DNA from: JAXMBN01 sp046349875 | Lineage (GTDB): Bacteria; Planctomycetota; Planctomycetia; Pirellulales; Pirellulaceae | Length of the DNA stretch: 64,000 bases | Assembly (NCBI GenBank): GCA_046349875.1 | Contig: JAXMBN010000006.1 | Coordinates: 124,001-188,000, forward strand | Direction of reading: 5' to 3' | Part shown: positions 36,206 to 46,123 of the stretch, piece by piece | Layout of the letters: each line of letters begins with the position of its first letter | Numbering within the stretch: the first letter of the stretch is position 1 | Notes under the pieces: generated by a model | The model's database searches: none | What the model was told of the DNA's origin: nothing | The model's input: only the letters and a program-made list of their open reading frames with translations | Program-made: the position numbers and the translations under genes

Positions 36206-37621
36206 TTAAAACAGGTCGATGCAGTGACCTTCTTCAAGCAAGCGATAGGGGCGTCCCTGGGCATCGACCGCGTCGAGATTGGAAATGCCCATGGCGGCGT
36301 AGACGGTTTTTGCAATATCTGCGGGAGTAACGGGTTGATCGGCGGGATATTCTGCAAAGCGATCGGTCGATCCCCAAACGTTTCCGCCGCGAATACCGCC
36401 GCCTCCCATGACGACGCTCATGCAGTGAGTCCAGTGATCTCGCCCCGTACCACTAGGTCCTCCCGATCGCGGGTCCCCAATCTTCGGTTTGCGTCCCATT
36501 TCGCTTGTGACTAGCAAGAGTGTTTGATCGAGCAAGCCACGCTGCTGAAGATCTTCCACCAGTGCAGAAAAGCCACGATCGAATTCGGGCAACAGATGCT
36601 TTTCCAAACATTCGAAGTTGTTGGCATGTGTATCCCAGCCACCAGCACTCTTGCAGCGATCAGCGGTGGCTTCGTTTTCTTTCCAGAAGACCGTGATGAA
36701 GGGGACCTCCGCTTCCACAAGACGCCGTGCCAGCAGGAGACTCATTCCGTTGATGGATTTGCCGTAACGTTCTTGCAGCGACTCTTTCTCCTGCGATAGA
36801 TCAAAGGCTGTGGTTGTTCGAGCGGAAAGCAGCAGCTCGAGACCCCGCTTTTGGTGTTCTTTCCACGTTTTCTCGGTTTCAATATGCGACCATAGATCTC
36901 TGTTCTGATGAAGCTGTTCGAGCAGACCTTGGCGCTGTAAAAGTTGTTGCGGTGTCACATCTCCCGACAAAGTTAGGGCAGGTGCAGTGAATCGCGTTGG
37001 ACGTTCTTCTTCGCCGATGACGTAAAGAGGATCGTGCTGGGCGCCGAGTCGCGCGGCAAACTGACCGGGCCTTGTATAGGGAGCTTTACTAGGTTTGTGC
37101 GGAAGAGTGATGGAAGATGGAAGTTGTTGAGGGCATTGCTTGCGTGAACCAACAACCGATCCGACAAAAGGCCAATCATCAGGATAGGGTTTGCGATCAT
37201 TTCCTTGCGTTTGAAATGTGACATCCGGGACGTGTCCCGTCAATTGATAGTAATATCCAGCGTGGTGATCGTTCGTATTTACTGTGCCGCTCACCGATCG
37301 CACAATCGCCAAATGATGCATTTGTTTGGCGGTCAAGGGTAGGTGTTCGCTGATATGGATGCCTGGGGCTGAAGTGGCAATCGGTTGGAACGGCCCGCGA
37401 TACTCGAGAGGTGCCGTGGGTTTCATGTCCCACATATCGATATGCGATGAACCTCCACAAAGAAAAAAGAGTATCGTCGATTTGGCACGACCTGGCGGAG
37501 CTTCGGTGGGAGGAATGGAATTTCCAAGAACCTTCGCCAATGGGCTAAGTAGTCCACCTCCAAGGCACGTGGAGGCGGTGAGAAACGTCCTGCGAGAATG
37601 ATGGCGACGCGGGAGGGACAT
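36206..37621 (-). CDS. DUF1501 family protein, solitary
   Basis: The 471-aa protein has a Tat motif SRRTFLTAS (residues 9-17). The DUF1501 body includes TILFFLCGGSSHIDMWDMKP, AIVRSVSGTVNTNDHHAGYYY, SLLLARRLVEAEVPFITVFWK and LLLVTSEMGRKPKIGDPRSGG followed by GRDHWTHCMSVVMGGGGIRG. The alkaline-phosphatase-like fold is expected, with unknown activity. Unlike the copy at 17.2 kb it has no DUF1549/DUF1553 partner beside it; the flanking genes are a membrane hypothetical and arginase. The frame is intact. Confidence 0.9.
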   Translation of the reverse strand: MSLPRRHHSRRTFLTASTCLGGGLLSPLAKVLGNSIPPTEAPPGRAKSTILFFLCGGSSHIDMWDMKPTAPLEYRGPFQPIATSAPGIHISEHLPLTAKQMHHLAIVRSVSGTVNTNDHHAGYYYQLTGHVPDVTFQTQGNDRKPYPDDWPFVGSVVGSRKQCPQQLPSSITLPHKPSKAPYTRPGQFAARLGAQHDPLYVIGEEERPTRFTAPALTLSGDVTPQQLLQRQGLLEQLHQNRDLWSHIETEKTWKEHQKRGLELLLSARTTTAFDLSQEKESLQERYGKSINGMSLLLARRLVEAEVPFITVFWKENEATADRCKSAGGWDTHANNFECLEKHLLPEFDRGFSALVEDLQQRGLLDQTLLLVTSEMGRKPKIGDPRSGGPSGTGRDHWTHCMSVVMGGGGIRGGNVWGSTDRFAEYPADQPVTPADIAKTVYAAMGISNLDAVDAQGRPYRLLEEGHCIDLF

Positions 37622-37689
37622 AGCAGGCCTCGCATGGGGAAGGAGGTTGCATCGATCGGAGGGTAGGGAAGGTGTAAATGCGTAGGTTG

Positions 37690-38604
37690 TTAGTATATTT
37701 GTTCGCCCATGGCAGAGCTAATGAGTTCTACTGCAATGCGAGCCGTCAAGTTATTGGTATCGAGAATCGGGTTGACTTCAACGCAATCGAGACTCGCGAT
37801 TCGCCCTGAGGCATGAATGAGTTCCATCGCCAAATGGGCCTCACGGTAGGAAATTCCACCTGGAACCGGCGTGCCAACTCCGGGGACTTCGGTTGGATCC
37901 AACACATCCATGTCAAAGCTCACATGGATTCCATCTTTGGCTTGACCGGCAAGATGGATCGCTTCCATCATCACATCTGCCATGCCGCGTCGATCGATAT
38001 CGTGCATGGTAAAAACGTGTGCTCCTGACTCGCGGAGGAGCACTTTTTCACCTGGATCGAGATCGCGGACACCGACAAGAACAATATGCCTTGCATCGAC
38101 GACTGGGCATTTTCCCAAGAGTCGCACAAGCCGAGGATCACCCAAGCCTGCAAGGGCAGCTAAAGGCATGCCATGGATATTGCCTGAGGGCGTTGATTCA
38201 GGCGTATTGAAATCTCCGTGTGCGTCGATCCAGAGGACACCAAGCGAACGCGGGGCGGACGACCCAGCCAATGCACTACCGTTGATCGTTCCCAGAGCAA
38301 TGCTGTGGTCGCCACCCATAATGATCGGAAATCGATCTTGCTCTACGATGGCAGAGACCTTGCGAGCCACGTTTTGAAAGAATTCGTGCAAGGGATCAAA
38401 ATAGCGTAGTTTTTCTCCCGGCGCTGGCTCAGGCAATTGCTCGGCCAAAGGCGCCGGGACATTGCCTGCATCTTGAACATCGAGACCAAGTTTTAGAAGT
38501 CGATCACGAAGTCCTGCATATCGAATGGCACTGGGCCCCATATCTACGCCGCGACGACCGGCTCCTAAATCGACATTGGCACCAAGCAACGATACCTTTT
38601 TCAT
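37690..38604 (-). CDS. rocF: Arginase
   Basis: This cytoplasmic manganese enzyme converts arginine to ornithine and urea. The 304 aa contain all metal motifs: GGDHSIALG with His100, WIDAHGDFNTP with Asp127, His129 and Asp131, and SFDMDVLDP with Asp231 and Asp233. The N-terminal GAGRRGVDMGPSAIRYAGL and the SGNIHGMPLA loop (substrate binding) favour arginase over agmatinase. No urease or ornithine genes are adjacent. A cyanophycin-synthetase-like gene lies 23 kb away; any link through arginine storage is speculative. Confidence 0.93.
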   Translation of the reverse strand: MKKVSLLGANVDLGAGRRGVDMGPSAIRYAGLRDRLLKLGLDVQDAGNVPAPLAEQLPEPAPGEKLRYFDPLHEFFQNVARKVSAIVEQDRFPIIMGGDHSIALGTINGSALAGSSAPRSLGVLWIDAHGDFNTPESTPSGNIHGMPLAALAGLGDPRLVRLLGKCPVVDARHIVLVGVRDLDPGEKVLLRESGAHVFTMHDIDRRGMADVMMEAIHLAGQAKDGIHVSFDMDVLDPTEVPGVGTPVPGGISYREAHLAMELIHASGRIASLDCVEVNPILDTNNLTARIAVELISSAMGEQIY

Positions 38605-38741
38605 TCGTGGATCCTGATTGAAAGAAGAGGTAGCAGAGGCCCTTCGCTTGCATGGAGGTCACTCATTGCATGATGACTCACCCAAGCCACGCGGCGCAAT
38701 TGTATCCCGAAGGGACGCCATGGAAACCTTGCGGCATTGTA

Positions 38742-40103
38742 TCAGGGTTCCAATGCGCCGCTGGAAGCATGGTTCGCTTTGCGAGGTTTTCCGAAGAAAT
38801 CGAGCGGGATGAGATGTTCGGCGGCGACGGATTGAAAAAGGCTTCCACTTCGCGGTCGAGCATTGCGGTGGCTAGCATCCCAAGCAACATCCTGAAAGTC
38901 GCTGAGCCCTTCGCCTCGCTTGGAACCGTGGATATTCCCTTGGCCGACGGCAACATTCCCAGCGAATTGGACGCGAGCAAATCCATTAGGGAACAGCATG
39001 GCATTACCCGATTGAGAATAAAGCACGTTGTTGGCCAGAAGCATATCGTCCCGATCGTTCCATGATCCACCGCGAAATGCGTGGTTTTCGTTGATCATCG
39101 TATTGTGGATGACATGCAGTCGCTTGGTCTTACCCTGATGGTCGTGACTGGCGAAGGCGGCGTTTTTTCCGGCCATCAAGAGATTGTTGGCGACGAACGC
39201 ATCCCCTTGAATCTGCATGACGCTATCATCGCTGCGATAGCAGAGATTGTTTTCGATTCGGTTGATGGGGCGATCGTCGGTTCCATAGGTGATGATGCAA
39301 GGATAGTGGCAATCGTGGACGAGATTGTTGCGAATCGTATTGCCCCACGATCCTTGTTTGACTTCGATGCCATCTCCCTGGGATCCGAAGCAATTGAAGA
39401 CGTGATTACCCGCGATCATGCTTTGGCTCATCCGCACATGACTATGGTTGCCTCCCAAGTACATCCCTTCCGCGGTACCACCTCCATCGTGGATGGTATT
39501 GTTGATCAGGTAGAGGAACGAGCAGTCGTGCGAGTTTGCGCTGAGGCAGACATCGGCGGTGTGATGAATATGGCAATGATCCACGACGAGGTTGTGGCAG
39601 GACCCGATGCGAATGCCGTGACTACCACCGCGAATTTCCAATCCTTGAAGGACAAGATACTCAAGGGGAGAATCCGCTTCCAAACCGATGTTCAGAACAT
39701 TCTGACGATCGTTTGAACGTGTCCACACCACATCGTTGCCAGGAGCAACAACCCAAATCGGCGCCTTTTCATTGCCAGTGATTTTCCAATTCCAATAGAA
39801 CTCGAAAGCGTATTCTCCTCCTTCCACTTCCAAGCGGTCTCCAGGTTGCAATGCGGCGATTGCTTTTGCGAGTCGAGCTCCGTTCTCTTTAGAGGATGCA
39901 GAGCGATCAAAAGGATGTGCGAGCGTTCGCGCTGGTTTTTGCTGAGCCCAGGTAGGCATGGGTTCGGCGTGGAGCCCTGGAGGCTGAGCACGAGCGAGCC
40001 GAGTGTCTGTGCAAAGAAACATGCAACCAACGAAAATCGCACCGGCCAGCCCGCCGCGCATGACATGCGCGGCAAGGGTCTTCATGGAAGGAAGGATCAG
40101 CAT
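38742..40103 (-). CDS. Secreted right-handed beta-helix protein
   Basis: The about 453-aa protein has a signal peptide (MKTLAAHVMRGGLAGAIFVGC... cleaved after ARAQ). It then has an N-terminal ALQPGDRLEVEGGEYAF strand and about ten parallel-beta-helix coils: EYLVLQGLEIRGGSHGIRI, NLVVDHCHIHHT, FLYLINNTIHDGG, HVRMSQSMIAGNHVF, WGNTIRNNLVHDC, RIENNLCYRS. The pattern suits pectate-lyase-like or polysaccharide-binding proteins. No lyase catalytic set was identified. ATG 40103 or 40085 may be the start; neither has a good ribosome site. It follows the dioxygenase gene after 12 nt or so on the same strand. Confidence 0.85.
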   Translation of the reverse strand: MLILPSMKTLAAHVMRGGLAGAIFVGCMFLCTDTRLARAQPPGLHAEPMPTWAQQKPARTLAHPFDRSASSKENGARLAKAIAALQPGDRLEVEGGEYAFEFYWNWKITGNEKAPIWVVAPGNDVVWTRSNDRQNVLNIGLEADSPLEYLVLQGLEIRGGSHGIRIGSCHNLVVDHCHIHHTADVCLSANSHDCSFLYLINNTIHDGGGTAEGMYLGGNHSHVRMSQSMIAGNHVFNCFGSQGDGIEVKQGSWGNTIRNNLVHDCHYPCIITYGTDDRPINRIENNLCYRSDDSVMQIQGDAFVANNLLMAGKNAAFASHDHQGKTKRLHVIHNTMINENHAFRGGSWNDRDDMLLANNVLYSQSGNAMLFPNGFARVQFAGNVAVGQGNIHGSKRGEGLSDFQDVAWDASHRNARPRSGSLFQSVAAEHLIPLDFFGKPRKANHASSGALEP

Positions 40104-40115
40104 TGAAGAATGCAA

Positions 40116-40793
40116 TTACATAGGAGGTGTGGAATTCGAAGCTTCGCGAGGACCGAGAACGATTTGGAATTTCCCAATCGGAAGATTGTCATGTTCTTTC
40201 GATTTTGCAAAGGCAACGGTGACCGATTCCTGTTGTGGTTTGGTGAGGCCTTTATAGATACCGTCCTTTGCGTTATCTGAACCTTTGGATTCAAAATACA
40301 TTTGAGTGACGAGCTCTTTGTGTCCCTTGGCTTGAATGCGGTAATGGATGTGGGGAGTACGTCCAGGATATTTGCCAGGAAGAATCGTCTTAAACGAATA
40401 CTTCCCATCGTCATCGGTGAGGATGTGAGCCCAATATTGGAAGTTCGGGTCGAGCGGTACCTGATTGGTATCACCAGGATGATTGTATTTACCAGCGGAC
40501 GAAGCTTGCCAAACTTCGACCACGGACTTCGCAATCGGATTGCCATGGACATCCACGATCTGACCTTCCACGACAATGATCTCGCCTTCAGCGAGTGGAC
40601 TGTCTTTGTCCTTTCGCGTAAGGTCCGCATCGTAGAAGGGCTGTTCGAGGATGGCGGGCTTCGGATAATAAGGGCCCATCGTCTGAGCAGGTGTAGGGAT
40701 GGAATCGCCCAGTACCTGATTGGCCGCTACAATGGAGGCCACTCCATAAGCTCCCGTAGTCACAAGAAAACGGCGTCGATTGGATGCGTGCAT
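40116..40793 (-). CDS. Intradiol ring-cleavage dioxygenase, Tat-exported
   Basis: The 225-aa protein has SNRRRFLVTTGAYG (twin-arginine) and the protocatechuate 3,4-dioxygenase beta-chain fold: TPAQTMGPYYP, VEGQIVDVHGNPIAKSVVEVWQ, the YNHPGDTNQVPLDPNFQYWA region, and PGRTPHIHYRI carrying the Fe(III)-binding His pair. It may cleave catechol-like aromatics outside the cytoplasm, an activity not tested for exported planctomycete members. ATG 40793 has AGGAG upstream. It is upstream of the beta-helix gene and probably co-transcribed. Confidence 0.86.
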   Translation of the reverse strand: MHASNRRRFLVTTGAYGVASIVAANQVLGDSIPTPAQTMGPYYPKPAILEQPFYDADLTRKDKDSPLAEGEIIVVEGQIVDVHGNPIAKSVVEVWQASSAGKYNHPGDTNQVPLDPNFQYWAHILTDDDGKYSFKTILPGKYPGRTPHIHYRIQAKGHKELVTQMYFESKGSDNAKDGIYKGLTKPQQESVTVAFAKSKEHDNLPIGKFQIVLGPREASNSTPPM

Positions 40794-41054
40794 AAGTGGG
40801 CTCCTGATAAGAGGTCGAGTTAGACTAGGGAGTTGCCAAGCGAAATGCAATTGGCGATTTTTTTAAGGTTGGGGGAGTCGAGTGTTGAAGGCTTCGAACG
40901 ATTTGGGCCAAGAACGCTGAGTAGCTTTGGAGTTGAAAGTCGTTTCGGATGCCATGAGCGAAAAAGACATCGGTTCGATTTTTCCCTACCTCGCAGAACG
41001 GTTTCCTACCTATTGAGAATATCGAATGTTCGTGATTCGATGCAAGGACTTGTC

Positions 41055-42438
41055 ATGTTGCGCCAAGCGAATCCCATTTTCACAGCCCGTATTCGCGGAT
41101 ATTTGTTTGCTTTTGTCTGCGGAATAGCGTTGAGCTTTGGGGGAACCCAGTACCTTTGGGCTTTCCAAGTGCCGGTTCGAGCTTCCTCACAAGCAACTGA
41201 GGCAGCGGCCAAGGATGATGTGGGAAAGTGGATTGGAAAACAGCTGCCCGAGATGGTTCCGTTTTATCAATGGTTGCATGCGCATCCCGAAGTTTCCTTT
41301 GAAGAGGAAAAGACGGCCGAATATCTTGCCAAGGCCTGGGAACGCATTGGTTTTGAAGTCCATCGCAAGGTAGGAGGTCATGGAATCGTTGGAATCTATC
41401 GCAACGGTAAGGGGCCACATGTGATGTTGCGCACGGACTTGGATGCGCTGCCGGTGACCGAACGAACCGAGTTGCCATACGCTTCAACGCAAAAGACGGT
41501 CACGAAAGATGGGGCAACATCGGGCGTTATGCATGCTTGCGGTCATGATGTGCATATGACTTCAGTGACGATGGCCGGCAAATACCTTGTGGAGCATAAG
41601 GATCAGTGGAAAGGCACGCTCATGGTGATTGGACAGCCTGCCGAAGAACGTGGCTCGGGCGCGAAAGCGATGTTGTCCGATGGCCCGTTTACAAAGTTTG
41701 GCAAACCTGATTTTGCATTAGCGTTGCATTGCGAATCTTCGCTGACGCCCGCCGGAAAGATCGGAGTTCGATCGGGATTCTTGTTGGCCAACGTCGATAG
41801 TGTGGACATTGAAATTCAGGGAGGGGAGGGCATGGGGCTCGCCTGAAGCGACCATCGATCCCATCGTCCAAGCCGCCGAACTGATCCTCAGTTTGCAAAA
41901 ACATTGTAAGTCGCGAGATCAAGCCGATCGAACCTGCAGTGACTACGGTTGGTTCCATTCATGGGGGAAATCAAACACAATATCATTGGAGAAACCGTCA
42001 TCTCCAAATAACGGTTCGTAGCTACTCGGCGGAGGTCCGCAAGCAATTGCTCGATGCCATCCAGCGAAGGGCTCAAGGTGTGGCATCGACGTGGAATGCT
42101 CCCATGCCGAAGATCGCCATATCCGAAGGACGCCGGCCCTTGAATGATGTGTCGCAATTCCCACCTATCGAATGCGGAAGTTTTGGAGTAACAACTGAAG
42201 CGACCGTGTGCTCGATGCGGAGCAGGTCGCGTGGAGGAGGACTGTGTCAGTATGGATTGGCGGGTGTTCCCATCATGATGTACCGTTTAGGAGTGATATC
42301 GCCCGAGCGAATGGAGCGTCATCTAAAGTTAGATAAACCCTTGCCTTCGCTTCATTCTGAATTTATCCTGACCTTGAAGGAACCTTGGAAACAGGCGTGG
42401 CATCGCTTGTCTATGCTTCCTTGGATCTTTTGAAGTGA
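41055..42438 (+). CDS. M20D amidohydrolase / peptidase, exported (many frameshifts)
   Basis: The intact first 255 residues carry a signal-anchor-like N-terminus (ATG 41055 after AAGGA), LHAHPEVSFEEEKTAEYL, VMLRTDLDALPVTERTELPY, GVMHACGHDVHMT and GQPAEERGSGAKAML, the metal-binding core of M20D enzymes (hippurate or N-acyl amino acid hydrolases). From 41815 the frame breaks repeatedly. Each fix restores family motifs: a missing G gives GGHGA, a missing C near 41850 gives ARPEATIDPIVQAA, a surplus A at 41898-41903 gives NIVSREIKPIEPA, and further single-base errors near 41970, 42000, 42130-42140, 42230 and 42360 lead to the final PDLEGTLETGVASLVY and TGA 42438. Confidence 0.82.
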
Positions 42439-42449
42439 AGGAGTTCCGA

Positions 42450-43208
42450 TTGAGTTCTTCGGAGATGCAAGCCACTGATATTGGACGGACCCTGATCCTT
42501 GTTTGTACCTACAATGAAATTGCTAACTTACCAACACTGATCGATTGTATTCGACGATTGTGCCAAGATGATATTCTCGTCATCGACGATGCCTCACCTG
42601 ATGGAACGGCGGAATGGGTGCGTCAGCGCGGCGCGGTCGATCCTAGCGTGAAGCTCATGGAGCGACAGGGGAAGCTTGGTCTTGGGACGGCGATCCTTGC
42701 GGGGATGAAGTATGCCATCGACCATGGCTATGATTGGGTGCTCAATCTTGATGCTGATATGAGTCACGATCCAGCAAGTATCGTGTCGCTTAAAGCCAAG
42801 GCAGGGAACGATGTTGATCTAGTGATAGGATCGCGCTATGTGTCCGGTGGCGGACTACGCAACTGTAGTTGGAAGCGGCACTTGGTCAGTCGATGTGCCA
42901 ATCTGTATGCCAAAATTTTGGTTTGGTGGAACATCGCGGATTGTAGTAGTGCGTTTCGATGTTATCGAACGCATGCCTTAAAGCAACTTCCTTTGGACGC
43001 GATGCGGTGTGAAGGTTATGGTTTCTTGGAGGAAGTACTTTGGTGGTTACTTCGTCACGGGTTTCGCGTGGTGGAAGTACCCATTGTTTACACCGAGCGG
43101 GAACAAGGGGAATCCAAGATTTCGATGCGGGAAGCGATTGGTACGATGAAGACCTTGCATCATTTGTCTTGGATGGGGTTTTTCGTACCGAAGCGACGCA
43201 GGCTGTAA
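42450..43208 (+). CDS. Polyprenol-phosphate mannosyltransferase-like GT2
   Basis: This family 2 glycosyltransferase resembles dolichol/polyprenol-monophosphate mannose synthase. The sequence has LILVCTYNEIANLPTLID, ILVIDDASPDGTAEW, GKLGLGTAILAGMKYAID, the metal-binding WVLNLDADMSHDP, VIGSRYVSGGG, and EVPIVYTEREQGESKISM. There is no C-terminal membrane pair, so it is the soluble single-domain form. TTG 42450 is preferred as start because AAGGAG lies 6 nt upstream; GTG 42435 would overlap the amidohydrolase stop and ATG 42465 abuts its GGAG. It would make lipid-linked mannose or glucose donors for glycosylation. Confidence 0.9.
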   Translation: MSSSEMQATDIGRTLILVCTYNEIANLPTLIDCIRRLCQDDILVIDDASPDGTAEWVRQRGAVDPSVKLMERQGKLGLGTAILAGMKYAIDHGYDWVLNLDADMSHDPASIVSLKAKAGNDVDLVIGSRYVSGGGLRNCSWKRHLVSRCANLYAKILVWWNIADCSSAFRCYRTHALKQLPLDAMRCEGYGFLEEVLWWLLRHGFRVVEVPIVYTEREQGESKISMREAIGTMKTLHHLSWMGFFVPKRRRL

Positions 43209-43435
43209 TCGATGCATGGCCAGCATCGGTATGGGCGATCTGGCCCGCTGGTCAACCTTGGAGACTTGATGGTGGGACTTCGGGGATGGGGAGAAATCCG
43301 AACGACCGATTTAATCCGCGAAAATTCTCGGAATTTAGCCATTCTGGGGCGGTACAACGGCCACATGAAGACGCTCGTATCATACTAAACAGATAGGTAT
43401 TCCTTAATTTCCTCCCCCATCAATGCGGATGTACC

Positions 43436-46015
43436 TTGGCTGGTTCTCGCGGTTCTAACGATTGGAATTCCTCTTCGGGCGAAGAGCACGATCCGGAAAC
43501 CAGGCTTGCATCGACCGAAGCTGTCGAGGCGGAATGGGAGGAGACCGATTTTGTATTTCATCCACCGGAGGCGAGTGAAGACTTTCCGGTTCTGGGTGAC
43601 TATCAGATCCTTGAGAAGATTGGCTCGGGTGGGATGGGCCAAGTCTTTCGAGCTCAGCATCGAACGATGCAGCGCGACGTGGCACTGAAGATCCTTCCTA
43701 AGAAATTATCGAACCACGCTTATTTTGTAGAGCGGTTTTATTCGGAAGTTCGAGCCATCGCCAAGTTGATGCATCCGAACATCGTGACGGCCTTCGATGC
43801 GGGATGCGCTCAGGGCGTTCATTTTCTGGTGATGGAACTTGTCGAAGGCATACCTCTTTCCAAATTTGTTTTGCAGAACGGCCCATTGCGATTGGAAGAG
43901 GCCGTTAGTTTTCTGAAACAGGCCGCATCGGCTCTCGGATATGCGCATACGCGCGGAGTCGTTCATCGCGATATCAAGCCAGGCAATATGATGTGGACAC
44001 CCGATGGGGTCCTCAAGATTTTAGATTTTGGATTAGCCCGGTTAACCCAAGACGTGAAACGACGTGAACCTTCCAAACAGTTGGAGGGTACCGTCGAATA
44101 CATGTCGCCTGAGCAGGTCGAGAATTCGGAGCATATCGACCAGCGTACCGACTTTTACAGTCTAGGTGCATCTCTATTCTTCCTGCTCACCGGTCGATCC
44201 ATGTTTTCGGGGGAAGCGGTTGAGATCGCATTGGCGCATCTCAAGAAGCAACCCCCTGCATTGTATGAAGTTCGTTCCGATATCGATCTCCGTTTAGATG
44301 CTATCTTTCAAACATTGGTAGCCAAGAAACCCGAACATCGCTTTGCCGATGGCGAAGCGATCTTGGAGAAACTCGAATCGATGAATCTTGCAACGACTTC
44401 CACTTTGCCCAATGTGGCCAATCCGATTCGTTTGCCTTCCTTCGTCGCGGAACCTGCGACGAATCGATCTTTGGCCGAATCGACATCGCAACGTACCTAT
44501 GAAGCGATTGGAATCGAATTAGGAATGATGAGTTCGCGGGCGTCGTATTTAGATGCGCAGCGACAACTCAAAGAAATTCCTGTCGATGGTGAAAAACTCT
44601 ATGTGCGGAACATGGTTTGGAGCGATCAAGACAAGATCGCTGTAGGGGATGCCGCTGCAGAAATGCGAGTCTCACAACCCAACCAAATCTTTTATGGTTT
44701 CCAGCGTTGGTATGGAATCCCACTCCTCGAACGTACCTTTGCGGGCCGCAAAGTCCCGCCTGAGGTCTTGCAGGGAGTGATCGTACGTAGGATTGTCGAT
44801 GCGAGTCGCCATCTATTGAAAGATGTGACCCATGCCGTGGTCAACATTCCTTCTTGCTTCGATCAATTGCACCGACACTGCGTCCTTACGGCGTGCCGAT
44901 GTGGTGGAGTCGAGCCATTGCAGCTACTCGATCGCCCTCTCGCTGCTGCCATTGCACTTTTGGAAACGCAGCGTCAAATCAGCAATGCCTCTCACGAAAA
45001 GCAGCATTGGCTGGTGATGTCGCTTCAGGCGGGGGCGAGTGAAGCGAGTATTGTTGAAGTAGAAGGTGAAGTGGCGAAGCTCGTGTCGACCGTTGGCGAT
45101 TGGCGATCGGGGCTCACTCGTTGGCACAATCGAATCGCAGATCACTTAGTAAAACTCTTCGAGCAAAAACATGCCATCGACGTTCGGAATGATCTGAGTG
45201 CCGCATCGCGGTTACAGCGAACGGTTGAGATGGCCATGAACCGATTGAACGTGGTTCAGCAAGTGGAGCTCAAATACGAAGCAAAACAAAAGGAGATCTC
45301 ATGGGTTCTCCATCGCGATGAATTGATTCGGATCTGCGAACCCTTTATGGCTGAATTGTTTCAGTTTAGCAAAGAGGCAATCCAGCAAAGCGGCGTTGAT
45401 CCAAAATCCATTTCCCATGTATTGATGATTGGCGAGCATCTTTCCTTGCCTCAAGTGAAAGAATGCATCAAGAAATCGCTGGCTCCACAGGCGATATTCG
45501 AGCCCATTTCAAAGGCGGATCTGGCACGTGGCGCGGCACTGCAAGCAAGGTACCTCATGCCGCCTATGGATGCGTCTGGTCCGCATGCAGAACAGTCCAC
45601 GATCTATGACATCGGCCTAGTGACCATGGATGGAACGAAAGGTCCTGGGGCTCCGAAGGTTCTCATCCCCAAAGGAACATCCCTTCCCGCCCATTGCAGC
45701 AAGACATTACGATTTGCAGGGAAAGCACTTCCCACGCTGCAACTCGTTGAGAGCACTCGGTTGGGCAGTTCGCACTGGCATCGTTTGGGATCGATTCATC
45801 CTGGCCGAGCGTTTCCACGTCGAGGCGAAAGCGATCCTCTGCAATTGCGTTTGGAAATGGATATCCACGGCATTCTCAGCAGTAAACTCACCTGGCTCGC
45901 AGGCAATGCGCAAACGATGATTGCGCCTTTGGCTGATCCACCGATGGATGCGACTGCCATTCAAGAATGGCGCAATTGGATCGAGACGCTCATGCTTTGC
46001 CAAAGCGACGACTAG
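43436..46015 (+). CDS. Ser/Thr protein kinase fused to a degenerate Hsp70-like domain
   Basis: The 859-aa protein starts with an acidic region (1-52). A complete Hanks-type kinase follows (about 54-310): glycine loop KIGSGGMGQVF, VALK with Lys85, HRDIKPGN with Asp179, DFGLARL with Asp197, and EGTVEYMSPEQV. The part at about 357-700 aligns in order with the Hsp70 ATPase domain: IGIELGMMSSRAS (compare GIDLGTTNS), IAVGDAAAEM, FYGFQRWYG, HAVVNIPSCFDQLHR and HVLMIGEHLSLPQV. The Thr residues, the GGGT phosphate loop and VGG are lost, so ATP hydrolysis is doubtful. The C-terminus (710-859) is beta-rich, like a substrate domain. No membrane helix is present. Start codon TTG 43436 is the only upstream option and is uncertain. 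Confidence 0.85.
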   Translation: MAGSRGSNDWNSSSGEEHDPETRLASTEAVEAEWEETDFVFHPPEASEDFPVLGDYQILEKIGSGGMGQVFRAQHRTMQRDVALKILPKKLSNHAYFVERFYSEVRAIAKLMHPNIVTAFDAGCAQGVHFLVMELVEGIPLSKFVLQNGPLRLEEAVSFLKQAASALGYAHTRGVVHRDIKPGNMMWTPDGVLKILDFGLARLTQDVKRREPSKQLEGTVEYMSPEQVENSEHIDQRTDFYSLGASLFFLLTGRSMFSGEAVEIALAHLKKQPPALYEVRSDIDLRLDAIFQTLVAKKPEHRFADGEAILEKLESMNLATTSTLPNVANPIRLPSFVAEPATNRSLAESTSQRTYEAIGIELGMMSSRASYLDAQRQLKEIPVDGEKLYVRNMVWSDQDKIAVGDAAAEMRVSQPNQIFYGFQRWYGIPLLERTFAGRKVPPEVLQGVIVRRIVDASRHLLKDVTHAVVNIPSCFDQLHRHCVLTACRCGGVEPLQLLDRPLAAAIALLETQRQISNASHEKQHWLVMSLQAGASEASIVEVEGEVAKLVSTVGDWRSGLTRWHNRIADHLVKLFEQKHAIDVRNDLSAASRLQRTVEMAMNRLNVVQQVELKYEAKQKEISWVLHRDELIRICEPFMAELFQFSKEAIQQSGVDPKSISHVLMIGEHLSLPQVKECIKKSLAPQAIFEPISKADLARGAALQARYLMPPMDASGPHAEQSTIYDIGLVTMDGTKGPGAPKVLIPKGTSLPAHCSKTLRFAGKALPTLQLVESTRLGSSHWHRLGSIHPGRAFPRRGESDPLQLRLEMDIHGILSSKLTWLAGNAQTMIAPLADPPMDATAIQEWRNWIETLMLCQSDD

Positions 46016-46123
46016 TCTGCCAATGCATCCCTCGCGATGATTGTGGAATGGGTGAGGGGCTGTTCGAAAGAAGGCTCACCCACTCCAAGGCAAAGGCGTT
46101 GTGCTAGGTGTTCCTACTGAAAA

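Noticed and set aside
39081..39716. 211-codon plus-strand frame
   Set aside because: It is antisense to the beta-helix repeats and simply mirrors their periodic Ile/Asn codons.
46048..46082. Inverted repeat TGGGTGAG/CTCACCCA as terminator
   Set aside because: The arms are short, the loop is about 20 nt and no T-run follows on either strand.
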